Below, in pieces: positions 25,798 to 35,266 of a stretch of 64,000 nt of DNA. Position numbers and translations under genes: made by a program. Positions within the stretch are counted from its first letter, which is position 1; every line of letters starts with the position of its first letter. A model generated the notes under the pieces. It was not told the origin of the DNA. It did no database searches and saw only the letters and a list, made by a program, of their open reading frames with translations. The DNA is from Aromatoleum bremense (GTDB lineage: Bacteria; Pseudomonadota; Gammaproteobacteria; Burkholderiales; Rhodocyclaceae), in NCBI RefSeq assembly GCF_017894365.1, contig NZ_CP059467.1:4092001-4156000 (forward strand), given 5' to 3'.

Positions 25798-28476
25798 TCA
25801 CCGGAACGCTCGGCGCGCCCGCCGCCGCGCCCAGGCCTTGCGCCCCTCCTCCAGTCCCGCCATCGCCAGCGCCAGGGGCAGCATCGCCAGCCACACCTGC
25901 GCCCCGAGCGGTTCGGTGCCGAACAGGCGATTGCCGAGGGGGAGGTAGACGACAGCCAGGATCAGCGCCAGCTCGAAGACCAGCCCCCACAGCAGGAGAG
26001 GGTTGGCGCGCAGCCCCGGCGGCCAGGCCGGACGCCGCGCATCACGGCACAAAAAGAGATTGGCCACTTGCATGACCACGATGGTGGCCAGGCAGGCGGT
26101 GGTCGCTTCGCGGTAGAGCGGATCGAGGCGGTCGAGCACCTCGCCCCAATGCCATCCGGTCGCCAGCAGCAGGCCGAAAAACACGGCCAAGGCGGCGGCG
26201 GCCTCCATCACGCCGAGGAAAAGGTAGGCGCGGGCGACGAGCGGCCCGTCGAGCAGGCGCGCCGAGCGCGGCCGCGGGGGCCGCTTCATAGTCTCCGCAT
26301 GAGGCGGCTCGACGCCGAGGGCGAGCGCCGGCAGCATGTCGGTGCCGAGGTCGACGGCGAGGATCTGGATGACGGTGAGCGGCAGCGGCACCCGGAACAG
26401 CGCGAAGGCGAGATAGGGCACGATCTCCGGGATGTTCGAGCTGAGGATGTAGGTGAGGAACTTACGCAGGTTGTCGAACACCGCGCGCCCCTCCTCCACC
26501 GCGCTGACGATGGTGGCGAAGTGGTCGTCAAGGAGCACCATGTCGGCGGCCTCCTTGGCCACGTCGGTGCCGCTCCTGCCCATGGCGATGCCGATGTCGG
26601 CAGCACGCAAGGCCGGTGCGTCGTTCACGCCGTCGCCCGTGACCGCCACCACTTCCCCCTGCGCCTGCAGCGCCTGCACGACGCGCAGCTTGTGCTCCGC
26701 GCTGACCCGCGCGCAGATGAGCTGTCGCGCTTCCACTGCCAGTTGCAGCTGGGCGGCGTTCATCCGCGCGATGTCCTCGCCACGCAGGATGCGGGGGGTG
26801 GCGTCGGTGAGGCCGATCTCGCGGGCGACCGCGAGCGCGGTGGCCGGGTGGTCGCCGGTAACCATGATTACGCGGATACCCGCCTCGCGGCAGCGTGCGA
26901 TGGCCTCACCGACGTCGGCACGGGGCGGATCCTCCAGGCCGGCGAGGCCTTCGAGGATGAGCTCGCGCTCGGCGCTTTCGTCCGTCACCACTTCGCCCTC
27001 GGCCAGCGTGCGGCTGGCCAGCGCGAGCACGCGCAGGCCGCGCTGCGCCATCACCTCCAGCGCCGCACCGATTTCGGCCTCGGCGAGCGGCGCCACGCCG
27101 CCATCGGCCGTTCGCTGGCCGGTGCATGCGGGCAGCACCGCCTCGGGCGCGCCCTTGCAATAGAGGTGCGAACCGTCAGGCCGGACGCAGACGACCGACA
27201 TGCAGTTGCGGCCAGCCTCGAAGGGCAGCTCCGCGAGCCGGGTCGCCGAGCCCGCGATCCCAGCGCGGGCGGCGCATTCGACCAAGGCGATCTCCATCGG
27301 ATCGCCCGTCCACCCGGCCTGCCTGTCCGGCGCCGGCCGCAGGCTGTGGCAATCGACAGCCACGGCCAGGAGCGCAGTCATGGCCGGCGCGGCGGCGCAG
27401 CCCGACACGGCGGCAGGCTCGCATGCCGTCCCGCCCGCCGCCAGGGTGACCACGCGCATGCGGTTTTCGGTGAGCGTGCCGGTCTTGTCCGTGCAGATCA
27501 CCGTCGTGGCGCCGAGGGTCTCGACGGCGGGAAGATGCCGCACCAGGGCATTGCGCCGCGCCATGCGCTGGGTCGCCATGGCGAGGGACAGGGTCACGGT
27601 CGGGAGCAGCCCTTCGGGGACGTTGGCGACGATGATGCCGATGGCGAACAGCGCGCTGTCCCAGAACGGCACGCCGAGCGCGCGGCCGACGAAGAAGAAG
27701 AGCACGCCAAGCGCCGTCGCCGCGACGGCGACGAGCCGCGACATGCGCTTGATCTCCAGGGTGAGCGGCGAAGGCCGCTCGGCGGTGCGCTGGGTGAGAT
27801 GGGCGATGTGGCCGAATTCGGTGCGCATGCCGGTGGCGAACACCACCGCGCGTCCGTGGCCGGCGACCATGGAGGTGCCGGCAAGCACCAGGTTGTGCGC
27901 CTCCGCGGCGCTCGCCGCCGCCACCGACTCGGCGACCCGGCTCACCGGGCGGGATTCCCCGGTCAGGGTCGCGGCATTGACGCGCACCCCGATGGCGTCG
28001 ATGAGGCGGCAATCGGCGGGGACGCTGTCGCCCGCTTCGAGCAGGATCACGTCGCCCGGCACCAGGGTGGCGGCCAGCGCGTCCGTCAACTCACCGCCGC
28101 GCCACACATTGACGCGCTGCGGCAGCATGGCGCGCAGCGCCGTGATGGCCCGTTCGGCGCGATAGCTCTGCCAGAACGAGAAGCTGCCGTTGAGGAGGAT
28201 CACGGCGACGATGGCCACGGCCAGCTCCGCCATGCCCTGTCCGGGATCGAACCGGTCTGCCACTACCGCCAGGACGGCGGCGAACCACAGGATGAGGGCG
28301 AAGAAATGGACGAACTCGCGCCCGAAAGCCCATGCCGCCGACTCGCGGCCAAAGGCTTCGACGCGGTTCTCGCCGAACATCGCCAGCCGCCGCGCGGCTT
28401 CGGCGGCGCTCAGTCCGGCGGGGGCGCTGTCGAGCCCCCGCAGCACCACCTCCACTTGCCCACGCCAGATGTCCAT
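25798..28476 (-). CDS. P-type cation-transporting ATPase (P2 type, Na/K-ATPase-like)
   Basis: An 892-residue P-type ATPase. Key sites: LTGES in the actuator domain, phosphorylated aspartate in ICTDKTGTLT (about residue 330), TGDHPATA, and GDGVNDAPAL. The M4 motif VANVPEGLLPTVTLS and the M6 motif AVDLGTDMLPALALG match the P2 branch related to Na/K- and Ca-pumps rather than heavy-metal pumps, which have a CPx motif. There is no N-terminal metal-binding domain. It is convergent with the sensor operon (182-base gap without a clear terminator) and opens the stress-type island. The ion is not certain. Confidence 0.9.
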   Translation of the reverse strand: MDIWRGQVEVVLRGLDSAPAGLSAAEAARRLAMFGENRVEAFGRESAAWAFGREFVHFFALILWFAAVLAVVADRFDPGQGMAELAVAIVAVILLNGSFSFWQSYRAERAITALRAMLPQRVNVWRGGELTDALAATLVPGDVILLEAGDSVPADCRLIDAIGVRVNAATLTGESRPVSRVAESVAAASAAEAHNLVLAGTSMVAGHGRAVVFATGMRTEFGHIAHLTQRTAERPSPLTLEIKRMSRLVAVAATALGVLFFFVGRALGVPFWDSALFAIGIIVANVPEGLLPTVTLSLAMATQRMARRNALVRHLPAVETLGATTVICTDKTGTLTENRMRVVTLAAGGTACEPAAVSGCAAAPAMTALLAVAVDCHSLRPAPDRQAGWTGDPMEIALVECAARAGIAGSATRLAELPFEAGRNCMSVVCVRPDGSHLYCKGAPEAVLPACTGQRTADGGVAPLAEAEIGAALEVMAQRGLRVLALASRTLAEGEVVTDESAERELILEGLAGLEDPPRADVGEAIARCREAGIRVIMVTGDHPATALAVAREIGLTDATPRILRGEDIARMNAAQLQLAVEARQLICARVSAEHKLRVVQALQAQGEVVAVTGDGVNDAPALRAADIGIAMGRSGTDVAKEAADMVLLDDHFATIVSAVEEGRAVFDNLRKFLTYILSSNIPEIVPYLAFALFRVPLPLTVIQILAVDLGTDMLPALALGVEPPHAETMKRPPRPRSARLLDGPLVARAYLFLGVMEAAAALAVFFGLLLATGWHWGEVLDRLDPLYREATTACLATIVVMQVANLFLCRDARRPAWPPGLRANPLLLWGLVFELALILAVVYLPLGNRLFGTEPLGAQVWLAMLPLALAMAGLEEGRKAWARRRARRAFR

Positions 28477-28556
28477 CGGGTCTCCCCGTTGTCGCCGTCA
28501 TCCTTCACGCACCGCCCGAACGCCGTCCGCTGCGCGGGGCTCCGTACCCAGCTTAG

Positions 28557-28637
28557 TACGCCGCGGCGGGCGACTGGTCGCCCCGCGTGGACATCACCAA
28601 AACGGACGATGAGTTCGTCGTCAAGGCTGAACTCCGA
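28557..28637 (+). pseudogene. Hsp20 (small heat-shock protein) fragment
   Basis: After an in-frame stop at 28554-28556 the plus strand reads GDWSPRVDITKTDDEFVVKA, an Hsp20 alpha-crystallin-domain start. Homology ends abruptly at about 28637, before the usual LPGV/LPEV motif. Only about 25 codons survive and there is no proper start. The break coincides with the GYD fragment on the other strand. Confidence 0.7.
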
Positions 28638-28775
28638 ATGGGCACGCCCGAAGGTGCGGAACACAGCCGAAACCTGCATCGCGGTGTCGATGTCCGGCGC
28701 CTCGAAGACGTCCACATAGTCGCAGGGCCCGAGCACTGCCCAACAGTGCAGCCAATGCGTCGACGGCCGCGCCAC
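28635..28775 (-). pseudogene. GYD-domain protein fragment
   Basis: The minus strand from about 28775 reads VLGPCDYVDVFEAPDIDTAM and then VSAVFRTFGRAHSEF, the C-terminal half of a GYD domain. An in-frame stop lies a few codons above the first recognisable residue, and the N-terminal half is missing. Below 28635 the frame runs into antisense Hsp20 sequence. It is therefore a truncated remnant joined to another remnant. Between here and 28950 nothing else is recognisable. Confidence 0.6.
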
Positions 28776-28950
28776 GGGCTTGCCTAGCCGGACGGCATTC
28801 CCCTCGGCGCATCAAACGGCATCGGCGTCGCAGCACCGCCCCGAGGCGTCGACTAGCATGAGAGGAGCGCCCAAGTTCCGGCTCGCCCGCTGCGGGTGAT
28901 CTCGCCACTGCGGGTGATCGACCAGACCGTCCTCCGCGACAGGTGCCAGC

Positions 28951-29367
28951 ATGAAAGCGGGATGGGAACATTTTCCTCATGATGCGGACGTGGGCGTCCG
29001 AGGAATGGGCGCCACCAAGGCGCAGGCCTTCGAGCAGGCGGCGATGGCGCTGACGGCGGTCGTCAGCGACCCGGGCGCAGTGCAGCCGCGCACGGCGGTC
29101 GCCATCCGCTGCCGGGCGCCCGATGACGAGCTGCTGTTGGCCGAATGGCTGAACGGCGTGATCTACCAGATGGCGGTGCGAAACATGCTGTTCAGCCGCT
29201 TCGAGGTCCGCCTGGACGACGGGCAGCTGCAGGGCGTTGCCTGGGGCGAGGGTGTGGACGTCGGGCGCCATCATCCCGCCGTGGAAATCAAGGGTGCCAC
29301 CTACACCGCCCTGCGCGTCGCCCGTGAGGCGGATGGGTGGCTGGCCCAGACTGTACTGGACGTGTGA
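28951..29367 (+). CDS. archease
   Basis: A 138-residue archease, the small cofactor that speeds guanylylation and turnover of the RNA ligase RtcB. The family pattern is clear: WEHFPHDADVGVRGMGATK at the N-terminus with the metal-binding D12/D14-type acidic residues, ELLLAEWLNGVIYQMAVRN in the middle, and the GATYTALRV strand near the end. It lies 5 bases before rtcB on the same strand, the usual arrangement. The start at 28951 follows a modest ribosome site. Confidence 0.9.
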   Translation: MKAGWEHFPHDADVGVRGMGATKAQAFEQAAMALTAVVSDPGAVQPRTAVAIRCRAPDDELLLAEWLNGVIYQMAVRNMLFSRFEVRLDDGQLQGVAWGEGVDVGRHHPAVEIKGATYTALRVAREADGWLAQTVLDV

Positions 29368-29372
29368 GAGCC

Positions 29373-30803
29373 ATGGAACTCGACCTGTTTGCGCGGCGCT
29401 CCGATTATCAATGGGAAATCCCGCCCCACGGCGCGATGCGGGTGCCGGGCGTGATCTACGCCGACGAGACGCTGATCCGCGCGATGGACCACAAGGTGTA
29501 CGAGCAAACGGTCAATGTCGCATGCCTGCCGGGGATCGTGCGTGCCGCCTATGTGATGCCCGATGCGCACTGGGGCTACGGTTTTCCGATCGGCGGGGTG
29601 GCCGCCTTCGACCCCGACGAAGGTGGCGTGGTGTCAGCCGGCGGGGTCGGATTCGACATCTCTTGCGGGGTGCGCTGCCTGCACACGGGGCTCACCCGCG
29701 ACGACATCCTGCGGGTGCAAAAGCCGCTGGCCGACCGCCTGTTCCAGTGCATTCCCGCCGGGGTCGGCAGTTCCGGCGCGATCCGCCTCGACAGCCAGGA
29801 GATGGACGCCATGCTGGCCGGCGGAGCGAAATGGGCGGTCGAGCGCGGCTGGGGCGAGCCCGCCGACCTCGAACGCATCGAGGAAGGCGGCCGCATGAAG
29901 GGCGCACGCCCGGCGGCGGTGTCGCAGCAGGCCAAGAAGCGCCAGCGCGACGAGATGGGCACGCTGGGCAGCGGCAACCATTACCTGGAGATCCAGGAAG
30001 TTGTCGCCATCTACGACCGGCCCGCGGCGGCAGCCTTCGGCCTGATCGAGGGCGCGACGGTGATCATGGTCCACTGCGGCTCGCGCGGACTGGGCCACCA
30101 GATCGGCACCGAGTTCCTCAAGCAGATGGCAATCGCCGCGGCCGATCACGGCATCATTCTCCCCGACCGCGAGCTCGCCTGCGCGCCGATCCAGTCGCCG
30201 CTGGGCCAGGAATATCTGGGCGCGATGCGGGCAGGGATCAACTGCGCCTTGGCCAACCGCCAGATCCTCACCCAGTTGGTACGCCAGGTCTTCGCGGAAC
30301 TGCTGCCGGCGGCGCGGCTGTCCCTGCTCTACGACGTCTCGCACAACACGTGCAAGGTGGAGACCCACCGGGTCGACGGCCGTATGCGCGAGCTCTACGT
30401 CCACCGCAAGGGGGCGACCCGCGCCTTCGGCCCTGGCCACCCCGACCTGCCGGAGACGCTGCGTGCGAGCGGCCAACCGGTCTTGATCGGCGGCTCGATG
30501 GGCACCGGTTCGTACATTCTGCGCGGCGTCGCGGAGTCCGAAGAGCTCGCCTTTGCCTCGGCCTGCCATGGCGCGGGGCGCGCCATGAGTCGCCACCGCG
30601 CCCAGCACACTTGGCACGGCCGCCAGGTGATCGACGATCTCGCGGCGCGCGGCATTCTCATCCGCAGCCCAACGCAGCGCGGCGTGGCCGAGGAAGCCCC
30701 TGACGCCTACAAGGATGTCGGCGCTGTGGTCGACGCTGCCGAGGCGGCCGGCCTCGCGCGCAAGGTGGCCCGGGTCGCGCCGCTGATCTGCGTGAAGGGC
30801 TGA
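29373..30803 (+). CDS. rtcB: RtcB, GTP-dependent RNA ligase
   Basis: RtcB joins RNA 2',3'-cyclic phosphate or 3'-phosphate ends to 5'-OH ends, for tRNA or rRNA repair. The 476-residue protein has the metal site GFDISCGVRC, the GTLGSGNHYLEIQ motif, HCGSRGLGHQIG, the DVSHNTCKVE motif, and HGAGRAMSR containing the histidine that is guanylylated. The ATG at 29373 gives MELDLFARRSDYQWEIPPHG, a normal start, and follows the archease stop by 5 bases. No RtcR regulator or RtcA is seen, so control differs from the enteric rtcBA system. Confidence 0.95.
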   Translation: MELDLFARRSDYQWEIPPHGAMRVPGVIYADETLIRAMDHKVYEQTVNVACLPGIVRAAYVMPDAHWGYGFPIGGVAAFDPDEGGVVSAGGVGFDISCGVRCLHTGLTRDDILRVQKPLADRLFQCIPAGVGSSGAIRLDSQEMDAMLAGGAKWAVERGWGEPADLERIEEGGRMKGARPAAVSQQAKKRQRDEMGTLGSGNHYLEIQEVVAIYDRPAAAAFGLIEGATVIMVHCGSRGLGHQIGTEFLKQMAIAAADHGIILPDRELACAPIQSPLGQEYLGAMRAGINCALANRQILTQLVRQVFAELLPAARLSLLYDVSHNTCKVETHRVDGRMRELYVHRKGATRAFGPGHPDLPETLRASGQPVLIGGSMGTGSYILRGVAESEELAFASACHGAGRAMSRHRAQHTWHGRQVIDDLAARGILIRSPTQRGVAEEAPDAYKDVGAVVDAAEAAGLARKVARVAPLICVKG

Positions 30804-30954
30804 GGCTGCGACGGTCCTGCCTTTGTCGCCCGCGACGCAGTTGCCACGGCAGTTCATGCGGCGAGCGAAGTCGGCCGAGGCAGTCGGGAACGAAGCCAAT
30901 TGGGCACGCCGTTACGCCCCCGGGAGCGAGCACCGGGCTCACCCGACGAGGCCC

Positions 30955-31443
30955 TCACTCGAAGCGCAAGAGGTTCTCCGCGGGCGTGTCCTCTCCGTAG
31001 CGGTCGATGAGCGCGTCAATCTCCGCGAGCAGCGTCTGGTCGTCGTCGTCATCGATGACGCCCTTCCCCGCGAGCCGCGCAACCCACCCGTCCGCGACGG
31101 CCGCCCGCATGCCGCCGAGGGTGGGAACGACATCGGCCTCGCTCACGTCCAGCAGCGTTTCGATGAACTGCGACAGGTCCTCACTGGCCTTGACGCTCAC
31201 GAAGTCGGCCGCCGGCGCATCGGCGCCGAACTCCTCGATCAGGGCTTCGATCTCGCTCGCCAGTGATTCACCGTCTCCGAACCGTCGCGGCTCCACGCCC
31301 TGGGCCCTGGCCACCCCGAGAATTCGCTGACGGACGAACCCTAGCGTCAGGGGCGTATCCATGTCCGGATGGTCGAGCAGCGGTGCGATGAAAGCCGAGA
31401 GCTCTTCGCTCACGCGGCTTTCGACTTCGTGTGGTAGAGGCAT
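30955..31443 (-). CDS. unknown acidic 162-residue protein
   Basis: I do not recognise this protein. It is soluble, strongly acidic (many D and E, including a DDDDDQ run) and has two similar halves: IEALIEEFGADAPAADFVS near 68-86 and IDALIDRYGEDTPAENLLRF near the end, suggesting an internal duplication. No cysteine, signal peptide or membrane segment is present. It is the last gene of a minus-strand group with hpf-csd and ftsH (259 bases after the former) and is convergent with rtcB. A role in stress or chaperone functions is only suggested by context. Confidence 0.7.
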   Translation of the reverse strand: MPLPHEVESRVSEELSAFIAPLLDHPDMDTPLTLGFVRQRILGVARAQGVEPRRFGDGESLASEIEALIEEFGADAPAADFVSVKASEDLSQFIETLLDVSEADVVPTLGGMRAAVADGWVARLAGKGVIDDDDDQTLLAEIDALIDRYGEDTPAENLLRFE

Positions 31444-31702
31444 GGTGGCATTCCCTCGCGTTCGGTCACTTGGCGGCTCCGTTCGCCGCAGATCGCTGCT
31501 GCCCGTTTCCAGGATAGACGGGAACTAGCAGAACCGCGTCGGCGCCCATGCGGTCCCTCACAGCGTCTGCACGAACGCGCGAACACCGCCCAGCAGCATC
31601 TCGACGGCGCCTCGCCACACCTCGACAACCGCCACCCGCGGGACGCTGAACCCGCAAGCAACCATTGTCGGCCGACGGCTCGCTCGACTGAAGCTAGCCA
31701 TC

Positions 31703-32248
31703 TCAGTGGGACGAATGCGAATGCACGCGGACGCGATTGGCCTGCAGACCATCGCCCGCCGTCTCCTCCAGGAACACGACATCATCGCCCACCTCGAGGG
31801 CCTCGAAGTCCGGATGCACGACGTTGTAGCGGTGAAAATAGAGTTCGGTGCCGCCCATGTCTTCGATGAAGCCGTAGCCTTCATCGCCGAACAGGCGGAC
31901 GATCCGGCCACGCGACTCCGGCTCGTGAGCCTTTACGTCGCCGCGCTGGCGGCGGGCGTAGTCCTCCAGCCGGCGGCGGGCGTGGTCGAACGCGTCGCGA
32001 ATGGCGACGTAGACATCTTCCGCATTATCCCGATTGACCACGATCTCCGAGCCCGGGACGGTGAGATCGACGCGCACGTTGTGGAGCCTGCCGTGGCGCT
32101 TGTGCTTGCAGATCATCCCGACGGTGACGCGGCAGCTCATGATGCGCTCGTAGAACTGGTCGAGCTTGGCGACCTTGTCGCGGATGGCGGCCTCGATCGC
32201 GTCGGAGTGGGGCATGTCACGAAAGACGATGTGGGTCGGTATTTGCAT
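31703..32248 (-). CDS. ribosome hibernation factor (HPF/RaiA) fused to a cold-shock domain
   Basis: The ATG at 32248 gives a 181-residue two-domain protein. Residues 1-105 are an HPF/RaiA-type domain (IEAAIRDKVAKLDQFYERIM, then VDLTVPGSEIVVNRDNAEDV), which binds the 30S decoding region in resting ribosomes. Residues about 112-175 are a cold-shock domain with RNP-like motifs EGYGFIED and ELYFHRYNV. The C-terminus is VHSHSSH. It lies 133 bases after ftsH in the same direction. The fusion probably links ribosome protection to RNA binding under stress. Confidence 0.88.
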   Translation of the reverse strand: MQIPTHIVFRDMPHSDAIEAAIRDKVAKLDQFYERIMSCRVTVGMICKHKRHGRLHNVRVDLTVPGSEIVVNRDNAEDVYVAIRDAFDHARRRLEDYARRQRGDVKAHEPESRGRIVRLFGDEGYGFIEDMGGTELYFHRYNVVHPDFEALEVGDDVVFLEETAGDGLQANRVRVHSHSSH

Positions 32249-32381
32249 GATGTTCCTCGCTTTCAATGCTGCGCTCTGAGTACGCCCTTCGCCTGGCGGT
32301 GCAAGCCGCGGGGGCCGGCGCCGACTCTCGACCTTCCGGTTCACCCCGTGTTCGACCGGGCGGCGCGCAACCGCCCGCTTC

Positions 32382-34268
32382 TCAATGCGCTTTTTGCGCG
32401 CCTCGCTTAATGGCCGGGGACGTGCGCCGGCCGAGCAGCGCTTCGATCCGCGCCCGGTCGATATCCTCCTCCCGTTCCAGCGCTTCGACCAGACGGCCGA
32501 GCGCTGCGGCATGCTGCCGCAGCGCCTCGCCGATGCGCTGCTCAGCTTCCTTGAGGAGCGTACGCACCCCTTCGTCCACGGCCTGGGCCGAGGACTCCGA
32601 GAAGCGGCGCGGCTGGGCGATCTCGCGCCCGAGAAAGGGATGCTCCTCGCTATCGCGCAGATCGACCGGCCCCACCGCCTCCGACATGCCCCAGCACGCC
32701 ACCATGGAGCGGGCCAGGGCGGTGGCCTGGCGGATGTCGTCGTCGGCCCCCGAGCTCACCGTGCCGAGCAGCAGGCGCTCGGCGGTGCGGCCGGCGAGCA
32801 TCACCGCCAGGCGGTCACGCAGATAGTCTTCCGGCAGGGTGTGGCGCTCGTGCTCGGGAAGCTGCAGGGTGCCGCCCAGCGCCCGTCCGCGCGGAACGAT
32901 GCTGACCTTGTAGAGGGGATCGGCGTGCGGCAGGAAATAGGCCACTACGGCGTGGCCCGCCTCGTGCACGGCCAAGCGATGGCGCTCGTCGGGCTGGATG
33001 GCGAGCGTCCGGGTGCTGCCCAGGACCACCTTGTCGCGCGCTTCCTCGAAGTGGCGGTGGCCGACTCGTTCCTGTTCCTCGCGCGCGGCGAGGATCGCCG
33101 CCTCGTTCACCAGATTGTGCAGATCGGCGCCGGAAAAGCCGGGCGTGGCGGCGGCGATCTCCCCCAGCTTCACGTCGGCGCCCAGCGGCACCTTGCGCGA
33201 ATGGACGGCGAGGATGGCCTCACGGTCCTTGCTGTCGGGCAGATCGAGCACCACATGACGGTCGAAGCGCCCGGGGCGCAGCAGCGCCGGATCGAGCACG
33301 TCGGGGCGGTTGGTGGCAGCCAGCACGATGACCGCCTCGTGCGGCGCGAAGCCGTCCATTTCGGCCAGGATCTGGTTGAGTGTCTGCTCGCGCTCGTCGT
33401 GCCCGCCGCCGAGCCCCGTGCCGCGGGTACGGCCCACGGCGTCGAGCTCGTCGATGAAGACGATGGAAGGCGCCTGCTTCTTGGCAGCAGCGAAGAGATT
33501 GCGCACGCGCGAGGCGCCCACGCCGACGAACACCTCGATGAACTCGGACCCCGAGATGGAAAAGAACGGCACCCCCGCCTCCCCCGCCAGCGCCCTGGCC
33601 AACAGCGTCTTGCCCGTTCCGGGCGGTCCCATCAGCAGCACCCCGCGCGGCATCTGCGCCCCCAGGCGCTCGAACTTGCCGGGATCGCGCAGGTAGGCGA
33701 CCAGCTCCTGGACGTCGCGCTTGGCGCTCTCCTGGCCGGCGACGTCGGCGAAGGTCGTCTGTGGCCGCTCGGCGGTGCGGACCACGCTCTGCAGGAAGCG
33801 CCGCAGCTCGCCCCCGCTGCCCAATCCCCCGCCGACCAGGCGGCTCGCGCGCCAGAACGCCAGGAAGAAGAAGCCGAGGAGCAGCAGCCAGGGCAGCCAG
33901 TAGATCAACAGCCCCCAGCCCTGCGCCGACTGCACGTTTACCTGAACATCGGCGTCCTCGAGGGCCGGCAGCAGCGTGCTGTCGCCCATCGCGGGGACAC
34001 GGGTGGTGAATCGATCGGTCTTCCCGCCGTCGGGGCCGATCGGCCGTTCCTCGCGCAGACGGCCGGATATCCGGTTCTCCTGCATGGTCACCTCCGCCAC
34101 CTGGCCAGCGGCGATGCGACGCTTGAAGTCGCTGTAGCTGATCTCCTCGATGCCGGCGCCCGAGAGGATGATCCGCAGCAACATGAACAGCGCCAGCATC
34201 GCGACGAAATAGGCCAACGGCCGCCAGGGCGGGATCTCCGGGAAGGTGGGCTTTTCGGGCGCCGGCAT
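32382..34268 (-). CDS. FtsH-type membrane ATP-dependent zinc protease (accessory copy)
   Basis: A 628-residue FtsH. TM1 (about 18-36) and TM2 (about 118-140) flank a short periplasmic region. The AAA+ domain has Walker A GPPGTGKT, Walker [12 protein letters not shown] and the second region of homology [20 protein letters not shown]; the M41 protease site is HEAGH. The N-terminal end and context differ from the housekeeping gene, which is normally next to rrmJ/ftsJ and folP, so this is probably a second copy. Similar accessory ftsH genes occur in transferable protein-quality-control islands. Confidence 0.93.
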   Translation of the reverse strand: MPAPEKPTFPEIPPWRPLAYFVAMLALFMLLRIILSGAGIEEISYSDFKRRIAAGQVAEVTMQENRISGRLREERPIGPDGGKTDRFTTRVPAMGDSTLLPALEDADVQVNVQSAQGWGLLIYWLPWLLLLGFFFLAFWRASRLVGGGLGSGGELRRFLQSVVRTAERPQTTFADVAGQESAKRDVQELVAYLRDPGKFERLGAQMPRGVLLMGPPGTGKTLLARALAGEAGVPFFSISGSEFIEVFVGVGASRVRNLFAAAKKQAPSIVFIDELDAVGRTRGTGLGGGHDEREQTLNQILAEMDGFAPHEAVIVLAATNRPDVLDPALLRPGRFDRHVVLDLPDSKDREAILAVHSRKVPLGADVKLGEIAAATPGFSGADLHNLVNEAAILAAREEQERVGHRHFEEARDKVVLGSTRTLAIQPDERHRLAVHEAGHAVVAYFLPHADPLYKVSIVPRGRALGGTLQLPEHERHTLPEDYLRDRLAVMLAGRTAERLLLGTVSSGADDDIRQATALARSMVACWGMSEAVGPVDLRDSEEHPFLGREIAQPRRFSESSAQAVDEGVRTLLKEAEQRIGEALRQHAAALGRLVEALEREEDIDRARIEALLGRRTSPAIKRGAQKAH

Positions 34269-34355
34269 GTGGGGACGGGAGAGAATTGGTCGTGGGTGAT
34301 CACCGCCAGCCGGGAGGCCGAATCGTCACCCGCGCGCGCGCTTCCGCGGCTGCGA

Positions 34356-34706
34356 CTATGAGGGAGATGCCGCGCCGCACTGCTCGCTCCGAACGCTGAT
34401 GTCGATCACGGGGCTCGGACTGGTCACGCGCACCTCGAATTCCGCACCGCCGAGAAGGGCCGACAGCGACGCCAACTCAGAAAGACTGTCGATCCCGCAA
34501 ACCCGCTGCAGCAACTCGCTGCCACCGGCGATGTCAAGCAACTCGGGGCTGCCCCGCCCACCCCTGCCGAGACCGCGCCACAACGCGTGGTGGTACTCCG
34601 GCGGAAGATGAATCTCGGCGCGCCCGTATTCACGCAGTGCGGCCTCCACCGATGCCAGCGAGGCGCTGCCTCTCCAGGTGACCTTGGTCTCGATCATGGC
34701 GCCCAT
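34356..34706 (-). CDS. unknown 116-residue protein upstream of ftsH
   Basis: Not recognised. From the ATG at 34706 (an ATG three codons later is also possible) it encodes a soluble alpha/beta protein starting MGAMIETKVTWRGSASLASV, with LPPEYHHALWRGLG in the middle. It lacks a signal peptide and membrane segments and has two cysteines (VCGIDS and EQCGAA). It sits 22 bases after the upstream small gene and 87 bases before ftsH, so it is probably cotranscribed with them. Confidence 0.6.
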   Translation of the reverse strand: MGAMIETKVTWRGSASLASVEAALREYGRAEIHLPPEYHHALWRGLGRGGRGSPELLDIAGGSELLQRVCGIDSLSELASLSALLGGAEFEVRVTSPSPVIDISVRSEQCGAASPS

Positions 34707-34728
34707 CCAATGCCGGTCGGCGGGTCGG

Positions 34729-35064
34729 TCAGGGGTGGTGCGGTCCGACGTCCCTGTTTCGCGGCGCGCTCGCGTGCTCCCAGGGATGCTGATCCACGCG
34801 ATCGGCGAGCACGCAGCACTTGGCGCTCCCCTGGGCGCGGTCGAATGCGTTGCCCATGTTGAACGCCCGGAGGTTCTCGATCGTCTCCGGCCCGCCGGCG
34901 CTGGTGATTTCCACCTTCCAGCCAAATTCGGAGTTCTCCCGCCCATAGTGCTCGCGTCTCATCCACGCGCCGCACTCGTCCAGGCGCCACACGGACGGAT
35001 CCTGATCGGTGGAAGCCCTGGCACGCTCCCATACTTCCTGAACAAGCTTCTCGCTGAAGGCCAT
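34729..35064 (-). CDS. small HNH-like protein of unknown function
   Basis: The ATG at 35064 is preferred because GGAGG lies at good distance; a GTG three codons upstream is the alternative. The 111-residue product has an RLDECGAWMRREHYG segment, a FGWKVEI strand, and then IENLRAFNMGNAF with N/H residues, recalling the layout of small HNH-type proteins that start with W.RD.CG. The metal-binding set is incomplete to the eye, so nuclease activity is doubtful. It is the first gene of the minus-strand ftsH group and divergent from the acyl-CoA synthetase operon. Confidence 0.6.
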   Translation of the reverse strand: MAFSEKLVQEVWERARASTDQDPSVWRLDECGAWMRREHYGRENSEFGWKVEITSAGGPETIENLRAFNMGNAFDRAQGSAKCCVLADRVDQHPWEHASAPRNRDVGPHHP

Positions 35065-35128
35065 TTCGCTCACCCCTCCACCTCGACTCGCGCCCCCCGC
35101 CGCGCACCTCGTTTCTTACCACTTTAGC

Positions 35129-35173
35129 AGGCTGTCGGACTATGCCACCCGCGGAGGGGTAGTCCGACAGCCT
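35129..35173. repeat. perfect 14-bp inverted repeat in a divergent promoter region
   Basis: AGGCTGTCGGACTA (35129-35142) and TAGTCCGACAGCCT (35160-35173) are separated by 17 bases. It lies between two divergent starts, so a terminator role is unlikely. It may be an operator, a cruciform-forming element, or the trace of a small insertion element. Confidence 0.7.
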
Positions 35174-35196
35174 TTGTGACCGAGCGCAACACTTGG

Positions 35197-35212
35197 TGGC
35201 GGAAATTCTGCT
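35197..35212 (+). promoter_or_regulatory. possible sigma54-type promoter for the acs-pdh-acp operon
   Basis: TGGCGGAAATTCTGCT: GG and GC are exactly 10 bp apart, with TGGC and TGCT conserved; the rest is weaker. It lies 55 bases before the synthetase start. Confidence 0.35.
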
Positions 35213-35266
35213 ATAGATTTCAACATTGGCACCCGCAGCCGACGCCGATTTTCGAGGAGGAGGAGC

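Noticed and set aside
26068..28719. An 883-codon open frame antisense to the P-type ATPase
   Set aside because: Low-complexity shadow frame with no motif; the minus strand carries all ATPase signatures.
28621..29274. A 217-codon minus-strand frame over the archease gene
   Set aside because: Shadow of archease and the remnant region; the GYD similarity lies in another frame.
32385..34361. A 658-codon plus-strand frame across ftsH
   Set aside because: Antisense shadow; ftsH on the minus strand has Walker, SRH and HEAGH motifs.
35129..35173. Inverted repeat read as a rho-independent terminator
   Set aside because: It lies between two divergent starts and has only three following T residues, so no transcript is expected to end there.
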